Shown here piece after piece: positions 11,090 through 22,139 of a stretch of 64,000 nucleotides of DNA. The stretch covers positions 16,811,127-16,875,126 of the forward strand of contig NC_088297.1 in NCBI RefSeq assembly GCF_032854445.1. Direction: 5' to 3'. The translations under genes were made by a program, and so were the position numbers. Source of the stretch: Liolophura sinensis. Its lineage: Eukaryota > Mollusca > Polyplacophora > Chitonida > Chitonidae. The notes beneath the pieces were generated by a model. The model had not been told where the DNA came from. It saw only the letters and a list, made by a program, of their open reading frames with translations, and did not search any database. Within the stretch, counting starts at the first letter, position 1; every line of letters starts with the position of its first letter.

Positions 11090-11765
11090 ACGTCTGAAAT
11101 GATGCACGCAGTATTGCCTTGAATACTGTATATCTGAGACACCGTGTTGTAAAACTGAAAATGCTGCAAGTTTGAAAGTTGGGCAGAACGCTTCGAGTAG
11201 TTTTGAATACTTGAAATCTGAAACATGTGCCACACATACTGAATGTTTGAACGATGGCATGGTACCGAATATAATGCGTGTCTGAACAGCCTCACGGTAT
11301 CGAATAATGCAAGTCTGGAAAGTGTCGACAGGGTCTTCAATACTGTATGCATGTGTATAAAACGTGCTGTGTAACCTGGAATGTTGCATAATGTGCAAAA
11401 TGTGATTTGGAATGCTTCATGTGTGCAAGATTAGCTATCTTACATGGTATGCCACATGTGTGCAAGATGAGCTGTGTGACCTGAAATACTGCATATGTGC
11501 TAAATGTGCTGTGTAACCTGGAATGCTGCATGTGTGCAAGACGAGCTGCGTGACATGGGGTACTCCATGTGTGCAAGATAAGCTATGTGACATGAAATGT
11601 TGCAAGTGTGCAAAATCTGCGGTTTGTCCTGGAACGCTGCACGTGTGCAAGATGAGCGATGCGAGCTTGAATACTGCATGTGTGCAAGATGAGCGGTTTG
11701 AGCTTGAATACTGCATGTGTGCAAGATGTGTTGTATATGGCCTAGAATACTGCAAGTCTTAAAGA
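11090..11765. repeat. ~37-bp minisatellite, degenerate on the left
   Basis: About 18 copies of a ~37-bp unit with the core 'gaatactgcatgtgtgcaag' and 'atgagctgtgtgacct'. Copies from 11400 to 11760 are well conserved; those from 11090 to 11340 are eroded but still keep a ~37-bp rhythm of 'gaat-ctg..a-gt-tga'. ORFs of 79-142 codons on both strands arise from it. Confidence 0.85.
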
Positions 11766-11769
11766 TATA

Positions 11770-12415
11770 CAACTCTGCCATTGTCAGATCTAAGTTTCAA
11801 ATTATTCTATGTACACAATGGCTATATATGGCATTTCGCGGTATGTCCGATGCGGATGGTGCTCTCATATCAACACTTACACAAACAATAAGTCACATAC
11901 ACTTTAACGATCTAAGCTATCGCACAATGTGTGCAACGCGTGTGTGCAAGCTTTTGTTTCCGGGGTAGCACTTTTTCAAGAAGTTAGTTCCTCTTGTGAT
12001 CTTGAGGCGGAAAGAGATACCGAAACATGGCGCCGTCTTAAGTTTACCAACAAAGAAAAGTGGATGGATCAGAGTTTCGATCGAAGGACACTATCAGTTT
12101 ACAGTTAACAGAAGATGCTGTGCTCTCGTTGAACAGTATTACGTTGGTTGAGGACCATGTATACTGGTCTACGGTGATACGGTATGCTTATCTGTACGTC
12201 ATACATGAGAAAGTTCGTCCTTAACTTTTCAAAGGTCTGTGGTTTTACCCTAGCTCAGCTTTCCCCTTCTCACATAAGACTGATCAGCCAAACATATAAC
12301 AGTAAAATCAATCTCGATCAGTCTGATTACAGAAGCAGTTCGTTTCCAGGCACAGAGGTTTAAGTCAGGAATTCCTCAGGTACCTTCTGAAAGGCAGTGG
12401 TTTTTTTCCAAAAAT
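11770..12415. other. Osr intron 1, no gene seen
   Basis: Unique-looking sequence between a minisatellite and a MITE. No coding or regulatory signal recognised. Confidence 0.4.
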
Positions 12416-12418
12416 ATG

Positions 12419-12676
12419 ACATTCAAAAAAATTAATGTTATTGTTCACAGAAAGTCTATAGGCTGAGTAATGTTAGAGTGTACTCTGCTATTGCAGCATA
12501 TCGTTGTGTTAAATCTAACACACATATTCTATCAAAAGAACAAAAAGATTCTATTAGACTATCAGGATAATATGTTGAATATGACAGAATATTGTGTTAT
12601 AATAACAGAATAATACATTCTAGCATCACTCAGACAACAGACTTTCTGTGAAAAATAACATTCATTTTTTTAGTGC
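12419..12676. mobile_element. MITE with long terminal inverted repeats (family D, copy 1)
   Basis: The left end 'aatgttattgttcacagaaa' plus 'gtct' is the inverse of the right end 'agactttctgtgaaaaataa' plus 'catt'. The arms continue inward for about 80 bp (ctgagt-atg-tag-atgta-tctg). Non-coding. The same element occurs at 45973-46203. No transposase present, so it would be non-autonomous. Confidence 0.82.
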
Positions 12677-13168
12677 ATCTGGATAAAGCGATTTCATTTC
12701 ATTATTACCATTCAACCGTAATCACATCCCTAGAATGAATAACCTCTAATTTTTGTGCACGGGGATTTTAGTTATCCTGATTTTTCGTTACCTAAATTTA
12801 TTCACTTAATTCATTTTATTCAACTGAAAAAAGTGGTATTATGCCCTACAACCTTTCATTGTGGTAACCTCTAAGAGGATGAATATTAAACCTATGCAAA
12901 AATATTAATGCAACTAAATGGGTGCAAGTGAGCACACTTTTACATAGTATATAACCAGCCTATAATATGTGTAATAACATTATCCAATCAATGCTCTAAC
13001 ATTTTGCTTTAAATCTTCGGTATACAACCTTTTTAGTTGCGCATGTCTAACATGCAGTGAGATGATGTCATATCACCAGCTGTATTTTAAAGTGCGCAGT
13101 AACTGAGCTTCCCCAAGCAGTGGTCTGTTTTAACACGACCTGTGTATAGTGTCTACATCTAGCTCATG

Positions 13169-13211
13169 TGACGTCGTGTTACGTCATGTTACGTCATACG
13201 ACATGACGCAA
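13169..13211 (+). promoter_or_regulatory. Cluster of CRE/bZIP-like sites
   Basis: TGACGTCG (13169), TTACGTCA (13179), TTACGTCA (13189) and TGACGCAA (13204) lie within 43 bp. The first three are spaced exactly 10 bp apart. Each resembles a CREB/ATF, PAR-bZIP or C/EBP half-site. Location: Osr intron 1, about 2.2 kb after exon 1. Binding is inferred only. Confidence 0.4.
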
Positions 13212-14769
13212 CATGTGTATTCTCAGGAAGGAATTAGCAGACCAGGGCAAAGATTAATTGGCTTTTCAACAACTGATGCAGTTAAAAGACGCTATCTGTT
13301 GATTCATCCCACCCAACCCCTATATATGTATGCAGCCTTTACCCATGTGTATACTTAAAGCTTTCGCTTATCTTTCTAAAACCACATTACAAACATAAGC
13401 CTACCATCAGCATACTATAACTGCTGAAGCTTTGACGATTACATTACCGGCATGAGTTCGACTCTTTTGAATGACAGGTAGTAAAGGTTGGCTTTTGTCA
13501 AAATAACCTCTAAACCAAATGATCCACATATCTGAATGGTAAAGAGTTATCATTTCCGCGTATCCCTAATCTTGATTTTACACTTGCCAGAAAATTGTTG
13601 TTGGTCTAATTTGCATAATAATAAGGGGGGACAAAGTTTGGCGATGTGTAAAACTGCTGACAAACAACAATGTTGCAAAAAAAGAAAAGAAAAGAAAAAA
13701 CAGCAACAACACAATTCCGCAAAAATGACTGGAGTATGATCAGTTTAGTAAGTATCACATTTCCGCTAAAATGATTAAAGTACGATCAGTTTGGTAAGTA
13801 TCACATATAAAGTGATGGTAAACGAAAACACCTTCATGTAAGGGCGTATTTTCAGCAGGGAATTAAGGTAAAAGTAGATATACTGAGACAAATTATCTAT
13901 CAATAAAACGGGGTTGAAAGAGAAGGTAACATATCACTCGTTGGCCAAAGGCGCGGCCTCTGCTGGACATACATATACAGTCGTATAACTTGTTTTCGCC
14001 GTGTTGTACACGCACCCGAAATGTTGTCTGTGTGGCGATAAACCGCAATCAATCAATCAATCATCCATTGGAATATGTTACATGTTTGAGTCAAATCATA
14101 AAGTGTCCGGCCTCGCTGCTTGTTCCAATCACTTCTTCGTGCGATACCAGAGGAGTAGGCCTGTATTTAAGATAGGCCAGTTGTAGGAAAAGATAAGACA
14201 TTTTCCAAAGTGGCCATGCAGTGGGATAAACTAAGCCTGCGCAAATAATTGAGTAAACCTGAATGTTTAAGAGCTTTGTAATCAAACTTCAGGAAAAGTA
14301 ATTTTCGTACATATTTACACCGCGTTGAGACAGCTCTCATTTATGCTATATACCACCCTGACGACTTTTGAGCCATTTATCGAAAACGGGAATAACCCAC
14401 TTGAGCGCAGAGGTACATTCGTGGGACTGACATTGTTAATAAAGATACTTACATAAATGACTTGTATAGGAGCAATCTTTTATTAGCGTGCAGTTTATTC
14501 TTTTATTCGAACATGCCTTAAACTTCCATGCATGAAATTAATCTAAAGAATCATACCATTGGGAAAAAAAGTACAAGCAAGGTCTAAGGTTCGATTCCAG
14601 TAGCCGCTAAAGGGTAAGTCAGGGGGTGACTTTTTTTTGTCGGGGGTGAGCAAAGTATTGCCAATAATCTACTTCTCCATGACTGTGTCATTTGAGCCAC
14701 ATGAGAAATGGACTATACAACCTTACAATTTGACAATTGAGGAGATCACTTAAATAGCATGAACGGTCA

Positions 14770-15260
14770 TCATTTAAGTATTATCATTTGTCGGCGAAAT
14801 ATACATGTAACTATATAACGTATCCATGAACAGCTCTATATAAGTATTATCACGTGTCAGTAAAATACACTATAAATACTATCACGTGTCAGTAAAATAC
14901 ACTATAAATATTATCACGTGTCAGTAGAATACGCTATAAATATTATCACGTGTCAGTAAAATACACTTTAAATATTATCAAGTAATAAAGAGCACTACAC
15001 ATATTATCATTTATCAGTGAACAGCACTTTGAATATTATCCCTTCTCAATGAAAATGAATATTACATATTACCGCGATTCAGTGATAAGCACTATAAATA
15101 TGAATATTATACCTTAATCGGCGATAATCACTGCAAGTCTTAGCAACGTTTGAATGTGCGGCACTAGAAATATGAATATTATCATTTCTCAGAGAAAAAT
15201 CAATATTACATGTTACTGGGTTTCAATGAGCAGAACTATAAACATGAATATTACCCCGTG
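14770..15260. repeat. 32-bp minisatellite with an E-box per unit
   Basis: Units of 'tattatcacgtgtcagtaaa' followed by 'atacactataaa'. The four best copies place CACGTG at 14851, 14883, 14915 and 14947, exactly 32 bp apart. Diverged copies (tatcat-t-tcagtga--agcact) extend the array to about 15260, where the E-box is lost. It lies 150-640 bp after the donor of Osr exon 1. Confidence 0.85.
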
Positions 15261-15404
15261 TCAGAAAATCAGTATTAGACATGAAGGTAAGTGTTCTTTA
15301 CTACAATAATCAGGCGATAGAAATAACACTGAATCAGACTTAATACCCTTCGCGCAAAAGAGACGTTGAACTAAAATAAATAAACGGTAATGAAATATAC
15401 TTAC

Positions 15405-15489
15405 CACAAGCATGACGTCTTTCCTTTGTGCATGAGGACACGTAAGCGTCGTCTGTGCGATTCGACTTGATCAGGAACGCTTTCGGCAT
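15405..15489 (-). CDS. osr: Probable Osr first coding exon with SNAG-like N-terminus
   Basis: ATG at 15489-15487 opens MPKAFLIKSNRTDDAYVSSC and continues TKERRHAC to a strong donor, TGTG|GTAAGT. It gives 28 codons plus one base, i.e. phase 1, which is what the 5065-5442 exon needs. MPKAFLIK resembles the SNAG repressor motif (MPRSFLVK) at the extreme N-terminus of Snail, Gfi and Ovo-type zinc-finger proteins, where it recruits LSD1/CoREST. Upstream, an in-frame stop precedes the ATG. What I cannot show is that this exon joins the Osr exons across 10 kb. The alternative is a separate SNAG zinc-finger gene, but no other finger exon is visible in the window. Confidence 0.6.
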
Positions 15490-15838
15490 CTTGACTTATT
15501 AAAGTAAGTTTCCAAAGATCAAACAAAAGTCTTATAACTCACGATTACAGTGTTACTGTCACTATATATTTCCCGGTGGCTAAAAAAAAACAAACAAAAA
15601 TTCAGTCTTCTTCACACACTCAGTGAATGTCAGATATAACAGTCCAGAGTTTCGAATAGGATTACCAGATTGTCCGCTGACATACGATTCGAAGAATTAA
15701 AGCCTGTAACAATAAGCAGAGGCCTTCCAGACCTGTTCGGCATCTATATATCAACATACACACTAGTACATCTATGCACAACACGCATATAAGACCCCTA
15801 CCGATACCGGTACCGGAACCGTTAGTGTTCAACTTGTC

Positions 15839-15874
15839 AACTGAGCGAGTAAGATAGTGTCAAGATATAAAAAC
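15839..15874 (-). promoter_or_regulatory. Possible Osr core promoter (TATA-like and Inr)
   Basis: On the minus strand TTTTTATATC (15864-15873) is followed about 27-30 bases later by TCAGTT (15844-15839), an Inr-like sequence at near-canonical spacing and about 350 bp upstream of the ATG. A longer TATATATA (15886-15894) lies further up. Weak evidence: short motifs in AT-rich DNA. Confidence 0.3.
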
Positions 15875-16214
15875 CGAAACTCCTCTATATATATTTCGGC
15901 TGGTAGGCGTGTCAATACCGCTGGCGCCGTCAACCAATGCTACTATACCGGCGGCCGAGGGGCTCCTAGCGCAGGCAGAACGGTAACGTCAACCACCCGT
16001 AGCTCCTCCCTTTTGTTACCCTCGTGTACGCCGCATGGAGAACAAACTCGTGTCACATGGAGCAAAAGTTAATGAGCTTAACGCATCGAGCACGCATGCG
16101 TTTAACGACTTTTGGCTGTGAGATACACGTTGATACTCTGTGTTATAGGCCCTAATAGATAAATTTTGTTTTCCTGCAGCACTAGATCAAAAAGAGGTGA
16201 AAATCCGCACTGCA

Positions 16215-16330
16215 ACAACGGTGCACATTGCACGTGCATGCTCTATAAGGCCTCCTTCATCGTCCTATGACTGAAAAATTGTTAAATTCGACGTTAAACC
16301 CCAAGCACCCACTCACTCACTCACTCACAA
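16215..16330 (+). mobile_element. SINE family B, 5'-truncated
   Basis: 'acattgcacgtgcatgctct', 'ccttcatcgtcctatgactg' and 'cgacgttaaaccccaagcac' followed by (actc)n match the 3' third of the element at 61317-61679 in the opposite orientation. Only the 3' end is present, as expected from incomplete reverse transcription. Confidence 0.8.
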
Positions 16331-16339
16331 ATTCATAAC

Positions 16340-16756
16340 CATGCAGTGAAATCCCGTTTTGAATCAGGAACCTTTATGTAACTCCGCACCAATAATCCTA
16401 AACAAAAGGCCATAATGATTAATTTGCATATGGATTGAGGGTTTAAGCAATACAGTGTTTCTATATTATCTTATTTTTATTCGTGAGTCTTTACGCCTAC
16501 ATTTATAATGAATACACATTTCAACAGTTTCTTCAAAACGTTATAAATAGACCTAGAGAATATACTCAAGAAAATGGATTAACGTATAACTGGTTATACC
16601 AAATTCTGCCTAGATTTGAAAATTTATTTAATTTGGGTCCGATATACCACTTCATCCGAGAACAAAAATATACATAGTATCGCTATGTCGTTACTCTTCT
16701 CGGGCTTATAGCAAATATTGTAGTGCTGTAACTCGACCACCCTATCATAGGTGCAC

Positions 16757-16799
<43 letters not shown>

Positions 16800-16980
16800 A
16801 CACAAGCTTTGTGGAGTAAAACAGCAGTCTAGCAAGCAAGGGATAGTATCGAACCCACTACCTCGTTGGTATATACGCACTGTATGTATGTATGCACTGT
16901 ATGTATGTATGTATGCTTGGGTCATACTTAATACTTTTTCAGTCATATGAAAAAGGCGTGAGTACATATATTGTGTCTTC
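16340..16980. other. Intergenic with (TC)n microsatellite
   Basis: Holds a (TC)n run at 16758-16792 and a short (tatg)n run at 16883-16913. The AT-rich ORF at 16483-16677 has no supporting signal. Confidence 0.5.
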
Positions 16981-16984
16981 TTTT

Positions 16985-17121
16985 GGCAGGGCAGCTCATG
17001 TTGCCCCCCCCCCCCCCCTGGCTCTGCCCTGTTTCCCCCCACCATACTGCCAGCTGCCGCCGTATAAGGGAAATATTCACGAATAGGGCGTAAAACAGGG
17101 ATCAAATAAATAAATAAATGT
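16985..17121 (+). mobile_element. SINE family A, 3' half
   Basis: 'ggctctgccctgtttccccc', then 'gccgccgtataagggaaata' and 'cgtaaaacagggatcaaata' with an (aaat)n tail. A C16 homopolymer (17003-17018) has expanded in the pyrimidine block. Confidence 0.8.
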
Positions 17122-17124
17122 CGT

Positions 17125-19735
17125 GGCTGTGGGTCCATACCGCCATGACACCGACTAAGTTACATTCTATACTGACACCAGACCAACCAGCCCTGTTTCC
17201 TCTCAGCAGGAACGTGCACGGTTTTTAAGACCCGACCAGGATTTGATCCCAGGAGTAACAAATAAAAAATAAACAAGCAAGAAAGAAATAAAATATATCA
17301 TTGGTAATCGTACGTGATATGGACGTGTAACTACTATATGAGTACATAAAATGGAGGAAAAGTCTTGACCAATGGAGAAAACAGAAAAAACATTAAAAAC
17401 TAAGACTAAACAATTCTCAGATAGCGTTATGCTCGTCATGACAGCTTTATGCGATACTTTTACTCAGAGATTTGAGTGTGTTTGGTTGAAAAAATTAATC
17501 ATAGATTGTATAGATATAGTACGGCCATCTAAATGCGTTTTCTGTTAATATGAGGCCTTGGTCGTTTTCCGCAAAATCAGCCATGCCCGGACATAGATTC
17601 ATCTGGCAATCAAAACAGCGCACATGCGCATTAGCTGAGGATTGCTTCTAGCATTGGAGAATGGTCCCAACGTTCATTTATGTAATAATCCGAAACAGCC
17701 TACATTTGGGAAGTAGCTGTCGACATTTTCGTTTTGTTTTTTGTTTGTTTTTTGGGATTGTTTTTTGTTGTTGTTTTTATTTTGCATGTGCCATATCTAG
17801 ATTTCTTTCCCTGTGTACAGTGTTTATAGTGCGGGTTCTATACAGAGTGGGAAGTATAATTTAAAATCCAGTTTTCATTTAATTTCGGTGTGGCCTAAAG
17901 TAAAATGGTTAACCAGGTATCTGGTGAAATGTGGTATCCTCCGGGTATTTCGGTTTCGGCATAGCACGGCCTAAGCCAATAGAGGGAGTCCATATACCAT
18001 GTACCTGACTAAGTTAAAGGCTCCTCCTTGCTCATTGTCCGGTTTCCTTGACTCATAAACCCACTCGGTTTATTTCAATAATTAGTAAACCTGATCAGGT
18101 AAAACAATCCGGTTTCCTGCAGTCTTAAACTTGTCCGGTTTCCTGCATCCATATACCTATTCGGTTTATTTATTTATTTGTTTATTTTCATCCATAAGCC
18201 TGTTCGGTTTCCTCGCCCAAAAACCTGTCTGATTTCCTCCGCCCAATACCCTGTGCGATTTCCTTCGGCCAAAAAAACTCCTCCGTTGCCCTCCTTTAAA
18301 TATAAAACCTTTGCGTCAGCGTGCTGCATGCTGTCACAGTCTAACGCGACCGAATATTCTTTACTCTCTCCCTTGAAGAGCTACTTGTCTTCAGTGTAAA
18401 TACATGCTCGCATATACTATCCCGCCTTAGCAACGCGTTAACAGTTGAGTGTTTAACTGTCTGAAGAACCACCTATAACCATGGGTATACTATGAGAGGG
18501 GCACGGTATACGGCCGAAGCTGGGCATTTGAATTGTCAACCTTCAAAGCCATCAGGACAGGCACGTCGATTTATGCGCCAAGTGGATATGTTCAAAATGA
18601 CCCGCCAATGAGTGGTTAAGTGTCAAAGATACTTAGACGGAAGTTAATATAACCTTAGATCTTGTCAAAAACAACTCGACCCGTAAACACTCTCGATCCC
18701 TAAACCTCCCTTCCCTCCCCAATCCCTCGCTCCCTCTTTAACCCCCTCGCTCCCTCTTTAACCGGCTCTTGACAGCTTTGTATATAATACTGGGTTAAGG
18801 TTGAAGCGCTTTCATCACAAGGACGATTTGCCCATACACAATCATAACTGTCTTTGGTTATTTTCTTTATATTCACCTAAGATTTCATTGCTATGTTTAC
18901 CTCATTTGCAGGAATTAAACACACTGGATTTAAGTCTTTAGCATAAAAAAATTTAAATGCTTATTTTGGATTCCTTGCATGGACCGTAAACAACGCCACA
19001 TATTGAAGTTTTAAAATTTGATTTAGGTCGAAAAATGGGTTTGTAAAGCCAGCCCTAGTGCTATGCTATTCACACCGGGTTGAAGTAGACCAGGTGAACA
19101 TACGATCTGAATTGCTTGTAAAACTTCCGCTTTCTATAATTTGGCACATTGGGTAACAGTTTGAAATGTCTACGCAATTAGCAACCTCATCCACTCACGT
19201 AGTGGTGAGAATTTAAATCCGATCTACTAGCAAAATCACAGCCTAGAAAAAGGACAAACCCGCGTCTTAGACTATATGCAAAGCTGCAATATACTGCATC
19301 CTCAGTAGGTTTATAGCCGGTAATATTCCAATGTATAGACTTGGTAAGTCTGAAATCCATTGTTCACAATGGGTAAATCCACGACCTATCTATAAATTGG
19401 CACAAAGAAACAATGTACGTCAAATATGCAACAGCAAAAAGGAATTCTATTCTTGACAAACAACCTATACCTTTAATTGGCAAAATTCGCAGCGTTCAGT
19501 TTGATAACATGACGCGCAGTAATGGGCTGTGAAATTCGCTATAGGCTTAGCCGTGTATAAATCTCACACATGTACTGGACAAAAGAGAAACTCATCATGA
19601 ACAAACAACACAACGCACAACTTTATCCACTGGTGTCAGTACATGGCCCGGTGTCAGTATATAATAAGCGTTGGAGGGGTGTCACGTCTGGTGTCTTCGG
19701 CATGATACTTCAGTGGCGGCTGCAGGGCCTGCCAC
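17125..19735. other. Intergenic, no gene seen
   Basis: About 2.6 kb without coding or RNA signals. 18030-18260 is a loose tandem of 'cggtttcctgca-c-ataaac' type units, roughly 30 bp each (about seven copies), an old minisatellite. 18690-18760 repeats 'ctccctctttaaccccctcg'. Confidence 0.5.
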
Positions 19736-19745
19736 GAGATATATT

Positions 19746-19982
19746 TCTTTATTTGATTGGTGTTTTACCTCCGTACTTAAGAATATTTCACTTATACGAC
19801 GGCGGCCAGCATTACAGTGGGAAGAAAACGAACAGAGCCGGGGGACACGACCATCTGCAAGTTGCTGGCAGACCTTCCCACGTACGGCCGGGAAGGAAGC
19901 CAGCATGAGTCGGAGTTGAACTTACAGCCACCGCATTTGTGAGAGGCTCCTGGGTGATTTGCGCCTTGCTGGCGCATACGCA
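19746..19982 (-). mobile_element. SINE family A, near full length
   Basis: Tail-first orientation: 'tttatttgattggtgtttta', 'acgacggcggccagcattac', 'acgtacggccgggaaggaag', then the B-box complement near 19915-19930 and 'gaggctcctgggtgatttgc'. The extreme head is missing. Confidence 0.88.
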
Positions 19983-20796
19983 GAAAACAAACATAACATC
20001 CACTATTTTGGCAAGCCACAACCCGTTTATTGTGCAAAAAAATAAAAAAAATAAAACAGTGCAGGCCTACAATTTATCATAAACTCATACATGTATTCCG
20101 GGATAGCATAAAATATATGATTAGCAATGAAAATCTTGTATATAACTGGCAAGAAAAATTACACATGCGTCCACAAAAGCAAAATCTAACGTACAACGGG
20201 CATAATGAACAGTTGCACAATCGAAATGAAATGTGTACAGTGACGATGTCTGAGAAAAAACACAACTATACAACTGGAAAAGTATAGGGGAAAAAATGTG
20301 TTCAACAGTTGGTAGAGCAAAATAAGGCATTGTCTGCAAAAGTGTCAAATGTGAAGAAAATTAAATAACGTAAAAAAAATTAGCACATTTAAAGTTGATA
20401 TCGAGCATATATGAAAGTCTTAAGTTTTTAGCAATTTTCAATTTACGTCTCGTTTTTGCCTTTTAAAAACTCAACCGCGTTGTGGGCCGATAAAATCTTC
20501 ATCTTAGTCCAAAAAAAACGGCACAAGACATGTTAGTTAATAGGGAACCATTCCCACCCACAGTAAATCGTGCGAAGGTTGTTTAGGCTATTGTTCATTC
20601 GTGCGCTTGTCATGTGATCACCGTTCGCGGACAAGCTTGTAACGTATAGTACTGCCATGTATTTGAAGAGAACAATGGCTGATACAGCTTGGATCCAAAT
20701 CGCCAATGTGTGGGATAAAGGTATGCAGTGTGACTCAGTATACCAAAACCGACCTCTACAGAAGCGACCGCTTATACAGGTTTAGTACAAGGGAAA

Positions 20797-20930
20797 ATCT
20801 GACAGCAATCTGTGGATGGTCGTGGGTTTCCCCCAGGCTCTGCTCGGTTTCCTCCCATCATAAGGCTGACCGCCATAGTGAAAGCGAAATATTCTTGAGT
20901 ACAGCGTAAAACATCAGTCAAACAAATAAA
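20797..20930 (+). mobile_element. SINE family A, 3' half
   Basis: 'caatctgtggatggtcgtgg', 'ctctgctcggtttcctccca', 'attcttgagtacagcgtaaa' and an aaataaa tail. It pairs tail-to-tail with the copy at 21002. Confidence 0.85.
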
Positions 20931-21001
20931 ATATACAAGTTTTAGAATTCCAGTAATCAGATATAACCGCATGTATGTTGATGTTCCTGCTTAACTTATA
21001 T

Positions 21002-21256
21002 GTTTACTTGATTAGGTGTTTTTATGCCGTACACGACGGTGGCCAGCATTGTGGTGGGAGGAAATCGGGCAGAGCCTGGGGGAAACCCACGACCATACAC
21101 AGGTTGCTGGAAGACCTTCCCACGTACGGCCAGAGATTAAACCAGTATGAGCTAGATTGGAACTCACAGCGACGGCATTGATGGTGGGTGGGTCCTGGAT
21201 CATTACGCCGCGCTGGCGTGCTAATCACATCGGCCAGCTCGACCACGGAGGCCCCA
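21002..21256 (-). mobile_element. SINE family A, full length with internal deletion
   Basis: Runs from tail 'gtttacttgattaggtgttt' to head complement 'ggccagctcgaccacggagg'. About 20 bases of the tail (the 'caagaatatttcacttat' block) are missing. Head and B-box complements are clear. Confidence 0.88.
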
Positions 21257-21753
21257 CTGTTTAACAGGTATAAGTGTTGCTCGTATCACTACCCCGGTGG
21301 AATAACTGCGTAGCATCATCGAAGTACTCATAACCCAAGCCGAGCCCACACAATGAACTAACGCCCACCCAGCCCTCTGGAGTAGTTACAAAAGTCAAGC
21401 TTATAAGACATCATTTTTCAGGGACCCGTGAGGGGTACTCGATTGCACACTGACGCATAATACCTATCTGTTTACATTGAAGTGCTGCTCTTGACAATAA
21501 AGCGGATGGAGCTGAAGTTTGCCCTGCCGTAATTAGGCTTCCGATTCTTTGAACGGTCCGTGCCCTAGTCTGTTCCCCGGTTACGCTTTTCATACTACTT
21601 GGGGTCCTCCTTGGTAACACGTGCACGAATGCACGACAGTGGAATGTCACACTTGTGGTTAACATCGTGTTTACCCAGCGACAGATGACTATTTACAAAT
21701 ATGAACTCCACGAACTTGCACTGTGCATGATATATGTATATTGCATGTTATAG

Positions 21754-21935
21754 GGTTCAAGTCCAGCTTATTCTGACTTCCTCTCACTTCGTACGTGAAT
21801 GCATGGTAAGGTCTTGCAGCCACCTACAGATGATCTTCGGTTTCCACCGGGCTCTGTCCGGTTTCCGCCCACTATAGTGCAAAATAAGTGAAACGTACTT
21901 GAATACGGTGTAAAATACCGAATAAATAAATGAAT
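21754..21935 (+). mobile_element. SINE family A, 5'-truncated
   Basis: Begins at the B box (gttcaagtccagc) and runs to 'gaatacggtgtaaaataccg' plus an (aaat) tail. The opposite-strand copy starts 20 bases later. Confidence 0.82.
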
Positions 21936-21954
21936 ACTACCGAGTAACTTGTGT

Positions 21955-22132
21955 TTATTTACTATTTGTTTGATTGGTATTTTACGCCGTACTCAAGAAT
22001 ATTTCACTTATACGACGGCGGCCAGCATTATGGTGGGTGGAAACCGGGCACAGCCCAGGTGAAACCCAAGACTATCCGCAGGTTGCTGGTAGGCCTTTCC
22101 ACGTACGGCCGGAGAGGAAGCCAGCCTGAGAG
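21955..22132 (-). mobile_element. SINE family A, 5'-truncated
   Basis: 'tgtttgattggtattttacg', 'acgacggcggccagcattat' and 'acgtacggccggagaggaag'. It stops before the B box. Tail-to-tail with the copy at 21754. Confidence 0.86.
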
Positions 22133-22139
22133 AGTCACT

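Larger units (their letters stand above)
788..15489 (-). other. osr: Odd-skipped-related (Osr) transcription factor locus, 5' part of gene
   Basis: Gene model assembled from four minus-strand coding exons (15405-15489, 5065-5442, 4201-4365, 788-942) with GT-AG introns of about 10 kb, 0.7 kb and 3.3 kb. Identification rests on the first finger exon, whose residues are near-identical to the Osr1/Osr2/odd finger block, and on the RPRF exon, which matches the block found just N-terminal to the fingers in vertebrate OSR1/2. Phases agree across introns 1 and 2 (phase 1 each) but not across intron 3. The C-terminal finger exon, which in the family starts with a YIHSKEKPFKC-like sequence, is not in the window and should lie left of base 1. 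Family role: C2H2 zinc-finger nuclear regulator in gut, kidney-like and appendage development. The large gene-poor surroundings suit a developmental regulator. Confidence 0.8.

Noticed and set aside
11337-11781. Cys/His-rich ORFs (HTCSI, LAHMQYS repeats)
   Set aside because: Translation of the 37-bp minisatellite on the minus strand.
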